DNA from: Gemmiger formicilis | GTDB taxonomy: Bacteria > Bacillota > Clostridia > Oscillospirales > Ruminococcaceae | Reading direction: 5' to 3' | Assembly (NCBI RefSeq): GCF_900167555.1 | Contig: NZ_FUYF01000004.1 | Span: forward strand, 1-64,000 | Length of the DNA: 64,000 nucleotides | Part shown: in pieces, positions 40,883 through 49,527 of the stretch | Numbering within the stretch: position 1 is the first letter of the stretch | Layout: each line of letters opens with the position of its first letter | Notes under the pieces: generated by a model | The model's input: the letters and a program-made list of their open reading frames with translations, nothing else | What the model was told of the DNA's origin: nothing | Database searches by the model: none | Program-made: the position numbers and the translations under genes

Positions 40883-41086
40883 ATGCCCAGACAGGTCCCG
40901 ACGCCGCGCACGGTGGAGATCCCTTCCGCCGAGGCTGTCGCCAAGGAGCGCGAGCGTCTGCAATACAAAAAGAAATACAACCGCACGCTGCGCAGCACGA
41001 TCTACGCGCTGCTGGTCGTGGCCGCACTGGCCGTGCTGGTCGCCACGATTTTTCTGCCGGTGCTGGCGCATGAATTGAGCGAATAA
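40883..41086 (+). pseudogene. Truncated signal peptidase I N terminus
   Basis: 67 codons behind AAGGAG. A charged cytoplasmic segment (KERERLQYKKKYNRTLRSTI) leads into a TM helix YALLVVAALAVLVATIFLPVL, which is the usual opening of Firmicute signal peptidase I. In full enzymes a G-x-S-M-x-P catalytic motif should follow directly, but here the frame ends HELSE and a terminator follows. The catalytic domain is absent, so it is either a remnant or a small membrane protein derived from one. Confidence 0.6.
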
Positions 41087-41091
41087 GTACG

Positions 41092-41129
41092 AAGCCGCAC
41101 CCCGTGCAGAGACCGGGGTGCGGCTTTTG
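41092..41129 (+). terminator. Terminator
   Basis: AAGCCGCACCCCG and CGGGGTGCGGCTT arms, followed by TTGCG. Confidence 0.8.
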
Positions 41130-41158
41130 CGTAAAAACGCGATTTGTACAAAAGCAGG

Positions 41159-41187
41159 TTGCACAAGACTGGCAAAGCGCGTACAAT
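41159..41187 (+). promoter_or_regulatory. Promoter of the EamA transporter gene
   Basis: TTGCAC (41159-41164), 17-bp spacer, TACAAT (41182-41187), 22 bases before the start codon. Confidence 0.75.
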
Positions 41188-41209
41188 AGTGCTGAATGAG
41201 GCGATTTGT

Positions 41210-42064
41210 ATGTGGTTATTGTACGCAGTTGGCTCTGCGCTGTTCGCGGGTCTGACATCCATTCTGGCAAAATGCGGCATTCGCAAAACGGATTCCACCG
41301 TGGCCACGGCCATCCGCACGATCATTGTGCTGATTTTTGCGTGGGTCATGGTGTTTGTGGTCGGCTCGCAGGGGACGATTGCCAGCATCCCGGCCAGAAG
41401 TCTGGTATTCCTGGGGCTGTCGGGTCTGGCTACGGGTGCCAGCTGGCTGTGCTATTTTTATGCCTTGCAGCGCGGGCCGATCGATAAGGTCGTGCCCATC
41501 GACAAGAGCAGCACGGTCATGACGATCTTGCTGGCTGCACTGCTGCTGGGCGAGAGTGTGACCTTGACCAGGGGCATCGGCGTTGTGCTGATCGCCGCCG
41601 GCACGTTCCTGATGATCGAGAAAAGGGGCGGCGTCCAGAAAGAGGAAAACGGCTGGATGTTGGCGGCGTTCGGTTCGGCCATTTTTGCGGCGCTGACCTC
41701 GATCCTGGGCAAGGTCGGCATCACCGGGGTCGAGTCCAATCTCGGTACGGCGCTGCGCACCGGCGTGGTGCTCATCATGGCGTGGGTCATGGTGTTTGTG
41801 CAGGGCAAGCAGGGCCAGGTGAAGGCGGTGCCCAAAAATGAGCTTGGCTTCATCTGTCTGTCGGGTCTGGCGACGGGTGCCAGCTGGCTGTGCTATTACA
41901 AAGCGCTGCAGCTCGGCCCGGCCAGCCTCGTTGCGCCCATCGATAAGCTGAGCATTCTGGTCACGGTGCTGTTCTCCTACATCGTGTTCCATGAGCGCCT
42001 GAGCAGAAAGGCTCTGACAGGTCTGGCCGTGCTTGTCGCGGGCACGCTCGTCATGCTGGTATAA
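41210..42064 (+). CDS. EamA/DMT-family transporter
   Basis: 284 aa from MWLLYAVGSALFAGLTSILA (GAGGCG upstream). Ten predicted helices arranged as two homologous EamA halves of about 140 residues; the halves share AGLTSILAKCGI/AALTSILGKVGI and the nearly identical SGLATGASWLCY(F/Y). Motifs IDKSSTVMT and PIDKLSILVTVLFSY end each half. Drug/metabolite transporters export or import small metabolites; substrate unknown. Single-gene unit with its own promoter and terminator. Confidence 0.92.
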   Translation: MWLLYAVGSALFAGLTSILAKCGIRKTDSTVATAIRTIIVLIFAWVMVFVVGSQGTIASIPARSLVFLGLSGLATGASWLCYFYALQRGPIDKVVPIDKSSTVMTILLAALLLGESVTLTRGIGVVLIAAGTFLMIEKRGGVQKEENGWMLAAFGSAIFAALTSILGKVGITGVESNLGTALRTGVVLIMAWVMVFVQGKQGQVKAVPKNELGFICLSGLATGASWLCYYKALQLGPASLVAPIDKLSILVTVLFSYIVFHERLSRKALTGLAVLVAGTLVMLV

Positions 42065-42078
42065 AATTTATCATAACG

Positions 42079-42113
42079 GCAGCACCTTTTCCTGCAAAGG
42101 TGTTGCTTTTTTT
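42079..42113 (+). terminator. Terminator of the EamA gene
   Basis: GCAGCACCTTT and AAAGGTGTTGC arms followed by seven Ts. Confidence 0.85.
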
Positions 42114-42180
42114 GCTGTCTTTTGCCATAATAAATATATATGCAATAGGCAGGCTTATGCAGGAAAGGAGGCACAGCAGA

Positions 42181-42887
42181 TGGCGAAAATCGCCGTGGTC
42201 GAGGACAACGACGCCATGCGGGCGCAGCTCTGCGGGTTCATCGCGCAGTATGCGCAGGAGAGCGGACACCAGCTGGACGTGACCGCCTTCTCGGACGGAG
42301 CACAGCTTGTGGAGCCGTACCGCCCCGGTTTTGACATCATCTTTCTGGATATTGAGATGCCAAAGCTCGGCGGTATGCCGACGGCGGAGCGCATCCGCAG
42401 GCAGGACCCGGATGTGGTGCTCGTGTTCGTCACCAACATGGCACAGTATGCCATCCGCGGGTATGAGGTCGACGCGCTCGACTTTGTGCTCAAGCCCGTC
42501 AGCTACTACCAGTTCAGCACCAAGCTGGAGCGCGCCTTGCAGCGCATCCAGCGCCGCCGCGGCGGGCAGGTGGCCTTGCAGGTCAGCGGCGGGGTGCAGC
42601 TGCTGGATACCGACGACATCCTTTATCTGGAAACGCGGGACCGCCTTTTGCACTACCACACGGCCACGGATACCTGGTCGGTGCGCGGCAGTCTGCTGAA
42701 GGCCGAAAAGGATCTGGCTGCCTACCACTTTGCGCGCTGCAACCAGTGCTATCTGGTCAACCTGCGCCACGTCAGGGGCGTGCAGGATGATCTGGTGCAG
42801 GTGGGGGAGGAGCGGCTGGAGATCAGCCGCCGTCAGCGCACAGCCTTTCTGGCCGCGCTGGCGGCCTATGTCGGGGGTGCGCTGTAG
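42181..42887 (+). CDS. LytTR-family response regulator (AgrA-like), system 2
   Basis: 235 aa, start MAKIAVVEDNDAMRAQL behind AAAGGAGG. It is clearly paralogous to the regulator at 13894: receiver with EDN, FDIIFLDIEMPKLGG and VLKPVSYYQF, and LytTR domain with ILYLETRDRLLHYHT and FARCNQCYLVNLRHV. The sensor gene starts on the next base after its stop. It is expected to bind direct repeats near target promoters; GH2 and GH3 genes downstream are the obvious candidates. Confidence 0.9.
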
Positions 42888-44168
42888 GTGGATACACTTC
42901 TGACATGGGTGGTTTGTGCTGTCGGCCTGTGCGGTGCGGAGCTGGCCTACTGGCTGCCGCTGAAAAAACGCAGGAATTTTACCATGCGCACCGCCCTGAA
43001 TTTTATCGCGGCAGTGCTGTTTGCGCAGGTCATCATCTGGGCCAACAGCGGCCACGCCAAGCCGGCGATGCTGCTGGTGATTTACGGCGGTTATTTCATC
43101 TGGGCTGCGGTGTCAACCCATCTCTGCACGCTGCTGGACTGGTCGGCCAGCGCATATTGCAGCATTTGGATCGTCCTGACGACGGAGTCGGCCTATGAGC
43201 TGTGGCGCGTTCTGATCTGGACGGCGCAGACGCTTGGAATGCGCCATCTGCCGCTGCACAGCACGCCGATGCTGCTGGGGCAGCTGGGCTTTACCATTGC
43301 CTGCTGTGTGACGGTCCGGTATACCATGGCGCGCACGATGCCGGAGGACGGCATCTACCACATCGGCCCTCGCCAGTTGGGCAGTGCCGGACTTCTGGGC
43401 GCGATATTCGTCTTTCAGTTTTTTGCACTGCAAACCAGTCTGCGCGTCGGGCTGCAGCCATCGGCGGTAGTCGCACCGTCGATGCTGACCCAGTTTTACT
43501 GTGTGACGCTGCTCTATTTACAGACCGAGCTTTTCAAAAAAGCGGCCATGCAGAAGGAGATGGACGCACTGAACCTTCTGTATGACCGCCAGCGCAAGCA
43601 GTACCAGATCGCACGGCAGAACGTGCAGATCATCAACCGCAAGTGCCATGAGCTCAAGGTTCAAATCGCCGACCTGCGCCGCCTGCAGCCCGACGAGGCC
43701 ACAACGCAGAGCCTTGACGAGGCCGAGCAGGCGGCCCGGATGTACGACGCCAACGCTGCCACCGGTAATGAGGTGCTGGACGTCGTCCTGACCGAAAAGA
43801 GCCTGCTGTGTGAGGCCCAGCGCATCCGCCTGAACTGCGTGGCCGATGGCACCTGCCTTGCAGCCATCGAGCCTGGTGACCTGTACGCGCTGTTCTCGAA
43901 CCTGCTCGACCAGGCCATCGACGCTGCAGCCCAGCAGCAGAATGACCGCCGCATGATCGACCTGCTTGTATGCAGGCGGCAGGGCTTCGCGGTCATCAAC
44001 GTCATCGGCCCGGCGCTGTCCGGCAGCCAGTCCGACCACGGACGCCGCCACAGCTATGAGCTGAAGGTTGCCCGCCGTGTAGTGCAGAAATACAGCGGCA
44101 CCATGTCGACAGAGCCCCGCGGAGAGCTGTTCGCCGTCAAGATCGTGATGCCGCTCACCAGGGGATGA
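42888..44168 (+). CDS. AgrC-like sensor histidine kinase, system 2
   Basis: 426 aa with a GTG start directly after the regulator stop. N-terminal half has about six membrane helices, then a coiled coil and GHKL-type kinase domain. The phospho-acceptor motif is RKCHELKVQ. The N box reads NLLDQAIDAA, with Gln where the Mg-binding Asn normally stands, and the glycine-rich lid is reduced to RRHSYELKVA. Kinase activity may therefore be weak or lost, in contrast to the paralogue at 14601. Confidence 0.85.
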   Translation: MDTLLTWVVCAVGLCGAELAYWLPLKKRRNFTMRTALNFIAAVLFAQVIIWANSGHAKPAMLLVIYGGYFIWAAVSTHLCTLLDWSASAYCSIWIVLTTESAYELWRVLIWTAQTLGMRHLPLHSTPMLLGQLGFTIACCVTVRYTMARTMPEDGIYHIGPRQLGSAGLLGAIFVFQFFALQTSLRVGLQPSAVVAPSMLTQFYCVTLLYLQTELFKKAAMQKEMDALNLLYDRQRKQYQIARQNVQIINRKCHELKVQIADLRRLQPDEATTQSLDEAEQAARMYDANAATGNEVLDVVLTEKSLLCEAQRIRLNCVADGTCLAAIEPGDLYALFSNLLDQAIDAAAQQQNDRRMIDLLVCRRQGFAVINVIGPALSGSQSDHGRRHSYELKVARRVVQKYSGTMSTEPRGELFAVKIVMPLTRG

Positions 44169-44277
44169 AAGAAAAAATACCGCCTGTTTTTTGTGCAAGA
44201 TGTACAAAGAACGGGCGGCCTTTTTTGTACCCCAAAAACCGAATATCCCGCCAGAAATACCACTTTTCGCAAACCTA

Positions 44278-44306
44278 TTGCCAGAAATTTAACAGTTCTG
44301 TACAAT
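44278..44306 (+). promoter_or_regulatory. Promoter of the GH2 gene
   Basis: TTGCCA (44278-44283), 17-bp spacer, TACAAT (44301-44306), 35 bases before the start. Confidence 0.7.
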
Positions 44307-44340
44307 ACAGGTACAGTAAAAAACAACACAGGAGGGCGCA

Positions 44341-46260
44341 ATGCGAAGCACGACCAAGCTGATGAAGAACTGGCAGTTCACCGGCCCCGACGGTAAGACC
44401 ACTGCCGTGGACCTGCCGCACACATGGAACAACATCGACGGCCAGGACGGCGGCAACGATTACTGGCGCGGCACCTGCATCTACAAGACGCAGTTCACGG
44501 CGCCCGCTTTTGACAAGGATACCCAGCAGGTCTGGCTGCAGTTTGAGGGCGTGAATGCCAGCGCCAAGGTCACGCTGAACGGGGTGGAGGTCGCCCGCCA
44601 CAACGGCGGCTACTCCACCTTCCGCGCGGATGTCACGGCGCTGCTGGCCGACAGCAATGAGCTGATCGTGGAGGCAGACAACAGCAAAAATGACCGCGTC
44701 TACCCCCAGAAGGCTGACTTCACCTTCTACGGCGGCATCTACCGCGACGTCAGCCTGCTGGTCGTCAACCGGAACCACATCGCGCTGGATTACCTCGGCG
44801 GCCCGGGCGTGCAGATCACGCCCACTGTCAACGGCGCAAACGCTGACATCGAGGTCAAGACCTGGATGGAGGGCGACGGCGAGGTCGAGTTCTCGATTTA
44901 CGACGCCGCCGGTGCCGAGGTGCTGACCGGCAAGGGCCGGGACACGACGGTCACGCTGGAGCACCCGCACCTGTGGGACGGCGTCCGCGACCCGTATCTC
45001 TACACCTGCGCGGTGCGTCTGGTGCTGAACGGCGAGGTGCAGGACGAGGTACGCCAGCGCTTCGGCGTGCGCAGCTTCTCGGTTGACCCCAAGCGGGGCT
45101 TCTTCCTCAATGGCCGCCCGTATCCGCTGCACGGCGTCTCCCGCCATCAGGACCGCAAGGGTCTGGGCAATGCCATCACGCGCGAGATGCACGACGAGGA
45201 TATGCAGCTCATCAAGGAGCTGGGCGCGAACACGATCCGTCTGGCGCACTACCAGCACGACCAGTACTTTTACGACCTCTGCGATGAAGCCGGCATGGTC
45301 GTCTGGGCCGAGATCCCCTACATTTCCGAGCACATGCCCAACGGGCGTGAAAACACGATCAGCCAGATGAAGGAGCTGATCGTCCAGAACTACAACCACG
45401 CCTGCATCGTCTGCTGGGGCGTCTCGAACGAGATCACGATCTCGACGAAGGACAACCGCGACATGCGCGACAACCATCATGTGCTGAACGATCTCTGCCA
45501 TGAGATGGACAAGACCCGCCTGACGACGCTGGCCTGCTACGCGATGTGCGGCCCCTTCAACCCGGTAGCGCATATCACGGATCTCGTCAGCTGGAACCTG
45601 TATCTGGGCTGGTACGTGCCGGGCCTCTTTTTAAACGACCTCTGGATGGACTTCTTCCACCTCTGCTACCCGAACCGCGCGCTGGGCTTCAGCGAGTACG
45701 GTGCCGAGGGTATGCCGAACCTGCACAGCAGCCATCCCCGCCGCGGTGACCACACCGAGGAATACCAGGCCATCTACCACGAGTACATGCTCCGCTGCTT
45801 TGACCGCCACAAATGGCTGTGGGCGACCCACGTCTGGAACATGTACGACTTTGCCGCCGACGCCCGCGACCAGGGCGGCGAGCCGGGTATGAACCATAAG
45901 GGCCTGGTCACGTTTGACCGCAAGACCAAGAAGGACAGCTTCTACATCTATAAAGCGTGGTGGAGCGACGAGCCGTTCGTGCATATCTGCTCGAAGCGCT
46001 ATGCGGACCGCACCGAGAATGAGATCGAGGTCAAGGTCTACTCCAACCAGAAGCAGGTAAGCCTTTATGTCAACGGCGAAAAGCTGGCCGAGCAGGAGGG
46101 CGAGCACATCTTCAAGTTCCGTGTCAAGCTGAACGGCAAGACGAAGGTCCAGGCCGTGGCAGGGGACAGCATCGACGATGCGGTATTCCGCAAGGTCGAT
46201 GCCCCGAACCCGGACTACAAGCTGACTAAGAAAAAGTCCACCAGCGCAAACTGGGTGTAA
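44341..46260 (+). CDS. GH2-family glycosidase (beta-galactosidase/glucuronidase type)
   Basis: 639 aa, no signal peptide, so cytoplasmic. Sugar-binding domain first (LPHTWNNIDGQDGGNDYWRG), an Ig-like beta domain, then the TIM barrel with GVSRHQDRKGLGNA, general acid Glu364 in CWGVSNE and nucleophile Glu452 in GFSEYGAEG. A last beta domain (about 545-640) follows. GGAGG precedes the start. It would hydrolyse beta-galactosides or related sugars imported by the GPH symporter downstream. Confidence 0.92.
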   Translation: MRSTTKLMKNWQFTGPDGKTTAVDLPHTWNNIDGQDGGNDYWRGTCIYKTQFTAPAFDKDTQQVWLQFEGVNASAKVTLNGVEVARHNGGYSTFRADVTALLADSNELIVEADNSKNDRVYPQKADFTFYGGIYRDVSLLVVNRNHIALDYLGGPGVQITPTVNGANADIEVKTWMEGDGEVEFSIYDAAGAEVLTGKGRDTTVTLEHPHLWDGVRDPYLYTCAVRLVLNGEVQDEVRQRFGVRSFSVDPKRGFFLNGRPYPLHGVSRHQDRKGLGNAITREMHDEDMQLIKELGANTIRLAHYQHDQYFYDLCDEAGMVVWAEIPYISEHMPNGRENTISQMKELIVQNYNHACIVCWGVSNEITISTKDNRDMRDNHHVLNDLCHEMDKTRLTTLACYAMCGPFNPVAHITDLVSWNLYLGWYVPGLFLNDLWMDFFHLCYPNRALGFSEYGAEGMPNLHSSHPRRGDHTEEYQAIYHEYMLRCFDRHKWLWATHVWNMYDFAADARDQGGEPGMNHKGLVTFDRKTKKDSFYIYKAWWSDEPFVHICSKRYADRTENEIEVKVYSNQKQVSLYVNGEKLAEQEGEHIFKFRVKLNGKTKVQAVAGDSIDDAVFRKVDAPNPDYKLTKKKSTSANWV

Positions 46261-46273
46261 ATTTCGCCAAGCT

Positions 46274-46359
46274 GTAGGGGCCGCACATGTGCGGCCCGCA
46301 GCCGAATGGCAGACGAGCATTTGCGGGAAAGCCGCGGGCCGGGCATGCCCGGCCCCTAC
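46274..46359. repeat. REPIN-like repeat between GH2 and GH3
   Basis: GTAG plus GGGCCGCACATGTGCGGCCC, about 40 bp, then GGGCCGGGCATGCCCGGCCC plus CTAC; same orientation as 33292-33377. Confidence 0.75.
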
Positions 46360-46442
46360 AAACCTCCCGGAAATCGCATCGTATTCTTTTGAAACACGCC
46401 GCACCGTGCGGCTGTTTTATATAAAACAAGGAGAAAAAGGTA

Positions 46443-49442
46443 ATGGATGATCTGAAAATGCAAAAGCAGACCTTGAAAAAGGCCTACAAAAAGACCAAGC
46501 GTAAGCACATTACGCCGTGGAAGATTCTGGCAATCATCTGCGCCGTGGTGATGATCGTTTCGATCCCGCTTAGCATCCTTCTGCAAAAGTTCGACAACAC
46601 CATGGCGGCTCGTTTCGGCGGCAGCTTCTGGAAGCTGCAGAACGAGGACGCCAACGCCCAGTATTACACCAGCGACTTCAACTCCGCCGAGGAGATGGTC
46701 AACTACGGTCTGGCTTTGACCCAGCAGGTCGAGGCCGAGGGCGCTGCCCTGCTGATGAACAACAACAACGCGCTGCCTCTGGCTGCCGACGCGAAGGTCA
46801 GCACCTTCTCCAACAGCAGCGTCAACCTCGTGTACGGCGGCACCGGTTCCGGCAACATTGATGCCTCCACCGCCGACACCCTGCGCACCGCCCTGGAAAA
46901 GGTCGGTGTGACCGTCAACCCCACTCTGTGGGACTTCTACACCGTCGGCGCCGGCAAGGACTACGCCCGCTCCAAGAGCGGCACCGTCGCCAAATCCAGT
47001 GAGGTCACCGCCGAGGTGCCTTGGGACGTCTACACCGACGAGGTCAAGGACAGCGTTGCCCAGTACGGCGATGCCGCCATCGTGACCCTGTCCCGCGTCG
47101 GCGGCGAGGGTGCTGACCTTTCCTATGGCGAGGTCAACTATCTGGCGCTCGACGAGAACGAGAAGGCTATGCTGCAGAACGTTGCCGAGATGAAGAAAAA
47201 CGGCACCGTCAAAAAGACCATCTTGCTGATCAACTCCGCCAACGCCCTGCAGGTCGATTTCCTCAAGAACAACGAGTACGACATCGACGCCGCACTGTGG
47301 ATCGGTGACGTGGGCATCTCCGGCATCAATGCCGTGGCCGAGATCCTGACCGGCAAGGTCAACCCCTCCGGCAGCCTGGTCGATACCTACTGCTACGACA
47401 ACTTCAGCGCCCCCGCCATGTGGAACTTCACCCCCACCACCTACGAAGGCTATGTCGAGGGCGGCGATGTGTCCGCCAAGGCTAAGTCCTACATGATCTA
47501 CCAGGAAGGCATCTATGTGGGCTACAAGTACTACGAGACCCGCTACGAGGACTTCGTCACCGGCAACGGCAACGCAGGCGACTACGCCTACGGCGACATC
47601 GTGGCTTACCCCTTCGGCTACGGCATGAGCTACACCAACTTCGACATCAGCGACATGAACGTCAGCTACAATGCCGCCGATGACACCTACACCGTCACCG
47701 TCAAGGTCACCAACACCGGCGACATGGCCGGCAAAAAGACCGTGCAGGTCTATGTCCAGAGCCCCTACACCGACTACGACAAGCAGAACGGTGTGGAAAA
47801 GTCCGCTGTCTCCCTCGTCGGCTTCGGCAAGACCGGCATGATCGAGCCGGGCGCTTCCGAGACGCTGTCCATGACCGTCAACAAGCGCGATATCGCTTCC
47901 TACGATACCTACGGCGCAGGCACCTACATCCTCGACGCCGGTGACTACTACTTCACCGCCGCCACCGATGCCCACAACGCTGTTAACAACATTCTGGCTG
48001 CCAAGGGCTACACCGTCGAGTCCACCAACGGCAAGATGACCGCCGACGGCAACGCCGACCTGACCTACACCTGGACCGAGGATGCCCTCGATACCACCAC
48101 CTACGCCACCAGCGAGAACGGCACCGCCATCACCAACCAGCTGTCCTGCGCCGACCCCAACCTGTACGAGGGCATTGAGGAGACCGTGACCTGGCTGAGC
48201 CGCTCTGACTGGAACGGCACCCTGCCCACCGAAACCGTCAAGCTGGCCCTGACCGAGCTGCTCAAGAAGGACCTGAAGGACATCCGCTACGATCCTGCCG
48301 ACTACGAGAGCGTTGATATGCCCACCCTCGGCGCCAAGAACGGCGTCAAGCTGTACGACATGATCGGTCTGGACTACAACGATCCCAAGTGGGACGAGCT
48401 GCTGGATCAGATGACCTTCGACGAGATGAACTCCCTGATCGGCGACGCCTTCCACTGGACCATGCCCGTCAAGAGCGTGGAAGCCCCCGGCACCCGTGAC
48501 GAGAACGGCCCCCAGGGTCTGACCGCCAGCCTGCTGGGCAACGACAAGAGCCAGCTGACCGCCACCGCCTTCACCTCTGAGGACGTTATGGCTGCCACCT
48601 TCAACACCGAGATCATGACCGAGATCGGCAAGGTCATCGGCAACAACTGCCTGGAAGCCGACATCGCCTGCCTGTACGGCCCCGGCAACAACATTCACCG
48701 CACCCCCTACGGCGGCCGTAACTTCGAGTACTACTCCGAGGACGGCTTCCTCTCCGGCATGATGTCCGCTTACGAAGTCAAGGCAATTCAGGACAAGGGC
48801 GTCCACGTTGTTATGAAGCACTTTGCCCTGAACGACTGCGAGCAGGATCGTATCGGTCTGGGCGTCTGGCTGAACGAGCAGGCTGCCCGTGAAGTCTACC
48901 TGAAAGCCTTCCAGGCTCCCGTCGAGGTCGGCAACGCCAACGGCGTTATGATCGCCTACACCCGCTGGGGCGCTGTCTGGTCCGGCGGCAACTACGGTCT
49001 GGTCACCGGCATCCTGCGCAACGAGTGGGGCTGCGACGGCATGGTCATCACCGATAACGTTCTGACCCAGTATGTCAACGGTCCCGACGGCGTTCTGGCC
49101 GGTGTGTCCATCTACGACGCCATGATGTCCTTCGTCACCGACACCCTGCCCAAGTACAAGAACGACCCCGTCATCGTCACCGCCATGCGCGAGGCCTGCC
49201 ACCACAACCTGTATGCCATCGCCAACTCCTGCGGCATGAACGGCGTGGGTGCCGACACCACCATCAAGGTCACCCGCCCGACGGTTGTCACCATGAGCAT
49301 CATCATTGCCTGTGCTTCCACCTTCTTCTGCCTGCTGGGCATCGTGATGTGGATCATTGGCGGCATCAAGTTCCGCAAGACCGAAGAATACAAGGCCTAC
49401 AAGGATTTCAAAAAATCCCTGAAAGCCGCTAAGAAAGCCTGA
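46443..49442 (+). CDS. Membrane-anchored, circularly permuted GH3 glycosidase, second copy
   Basis: 999 aa, the same design as the gene at 16258: N-terminal TM helix (about 28-48), alpha-beta sandwich (EAEGAALLMNNNNALPLA), FnIII-like domain after YPFGYGMSYTNF, TIM barrel with YGGRNFEYYSEDGF and nucleophile Asp871 in GMVITDNVL, and C-terminal TM helix (about 955-980). The two proteins differ widely in sequence, so the duplication is old. Its start has AAGGAGAAAAAGG. The neighbouring GH2 and symporter suggest joint use of a beta-linked glycan. Confidence 0.88.
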   Translation: MDDLKMQKQTLKKAYKKTKRKHITPWKILAIICAVVMIVSIPLSILLQKFDNTMAARFGGSFWKLQNEDANAQYYTSDFNSAEEMVNYGLALTQQVEAEGAALLMNNNNALPLAADAKVSTFSNSSVNLVYGGTGSGNIDASTADTLRTALEKVGVTVNPTLWDFYTVGAGKDYARSKSGTVAKSSEVTAEVPWDVYTDEVKDSVAQYGDAAIVTLSRVGGEGADLSYGEVNYLALDENEKAMLQNVAEMKKNGTVKKTILLINSANALQVDFLKNNEYDIDAALWIGDVGISGINAVAEILTGKVNPSGSLVDTYCYDNFSAPAMWNFTPTTYEGYVEGGDVSAKAKSYMIYQEGIYVGYKYYETRYEDFVTGNGNAGDYAYGDIVAYPFGYGMSYTNFDISDMNVSYNAADDTYTVTVKVTNTGDMAGKKTVQVYVQSPYTDYDKQNGVEKSAVSLVGFGKTGMIEPGASETLSMTVNKRDIASYDTYGAGTYILDAGDYYFTAATDAHNAVNNILAAKGYTVESTNGKMTADGNADLTYTWTEDALDTTTYATSENGTAITNQLSCADPNLYEGIEETVTWLSRSDWNGTLPTETVKLALTELLKKDLKDIRYDPADYESVDMPTLGAKNGVKLYDMIGLDYNDPKWDELLDQMTFDEMNSLIGDAFHWTMPVKSVEAPGTRDENGPQGLTASLLGNDKSQLTATAFTSEDVMAATFNTEIMTEIGKVIGNNCLEADIACLYGPGNNIHRTPYGGRNFEYYSEDGFLSGMMSAYEVKAIQDKGVHVVMKHFALNDCEQDRIGLGVWLNEQAAREVYLKAFQAPVEVGNANGVMIAYTRWGAVWSGGNYGLVTGILRNEWGCDGMVITDNVLTQYVNGPDGVLAGVSIYDAMMSFVTDTLPKYKNDPVIVTAMREACHHNLYAIANSCGMNGVGADTTIKVTRPTVVTMSIIIACASTFFCLLGIVMWIIGGIKFRKTEEYKAYKDFKKSLKAAKKA

Positions 49443-49527
49443 TTTCTACAGAATTTCCGTAAGCTCCCCGCCGGCCCCGGCGGGGACTTTTGAGTAAGAT
49501 TTCTTTTTCCACAACAAGGAGCAGCCC

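Noticed and set aside
46356-49205. A 949-codon open frame antisense to the second GH3
   Set aside because: Same bias effect as at 16186; it has no ribosome site and runs through the REPIN-like repeat.
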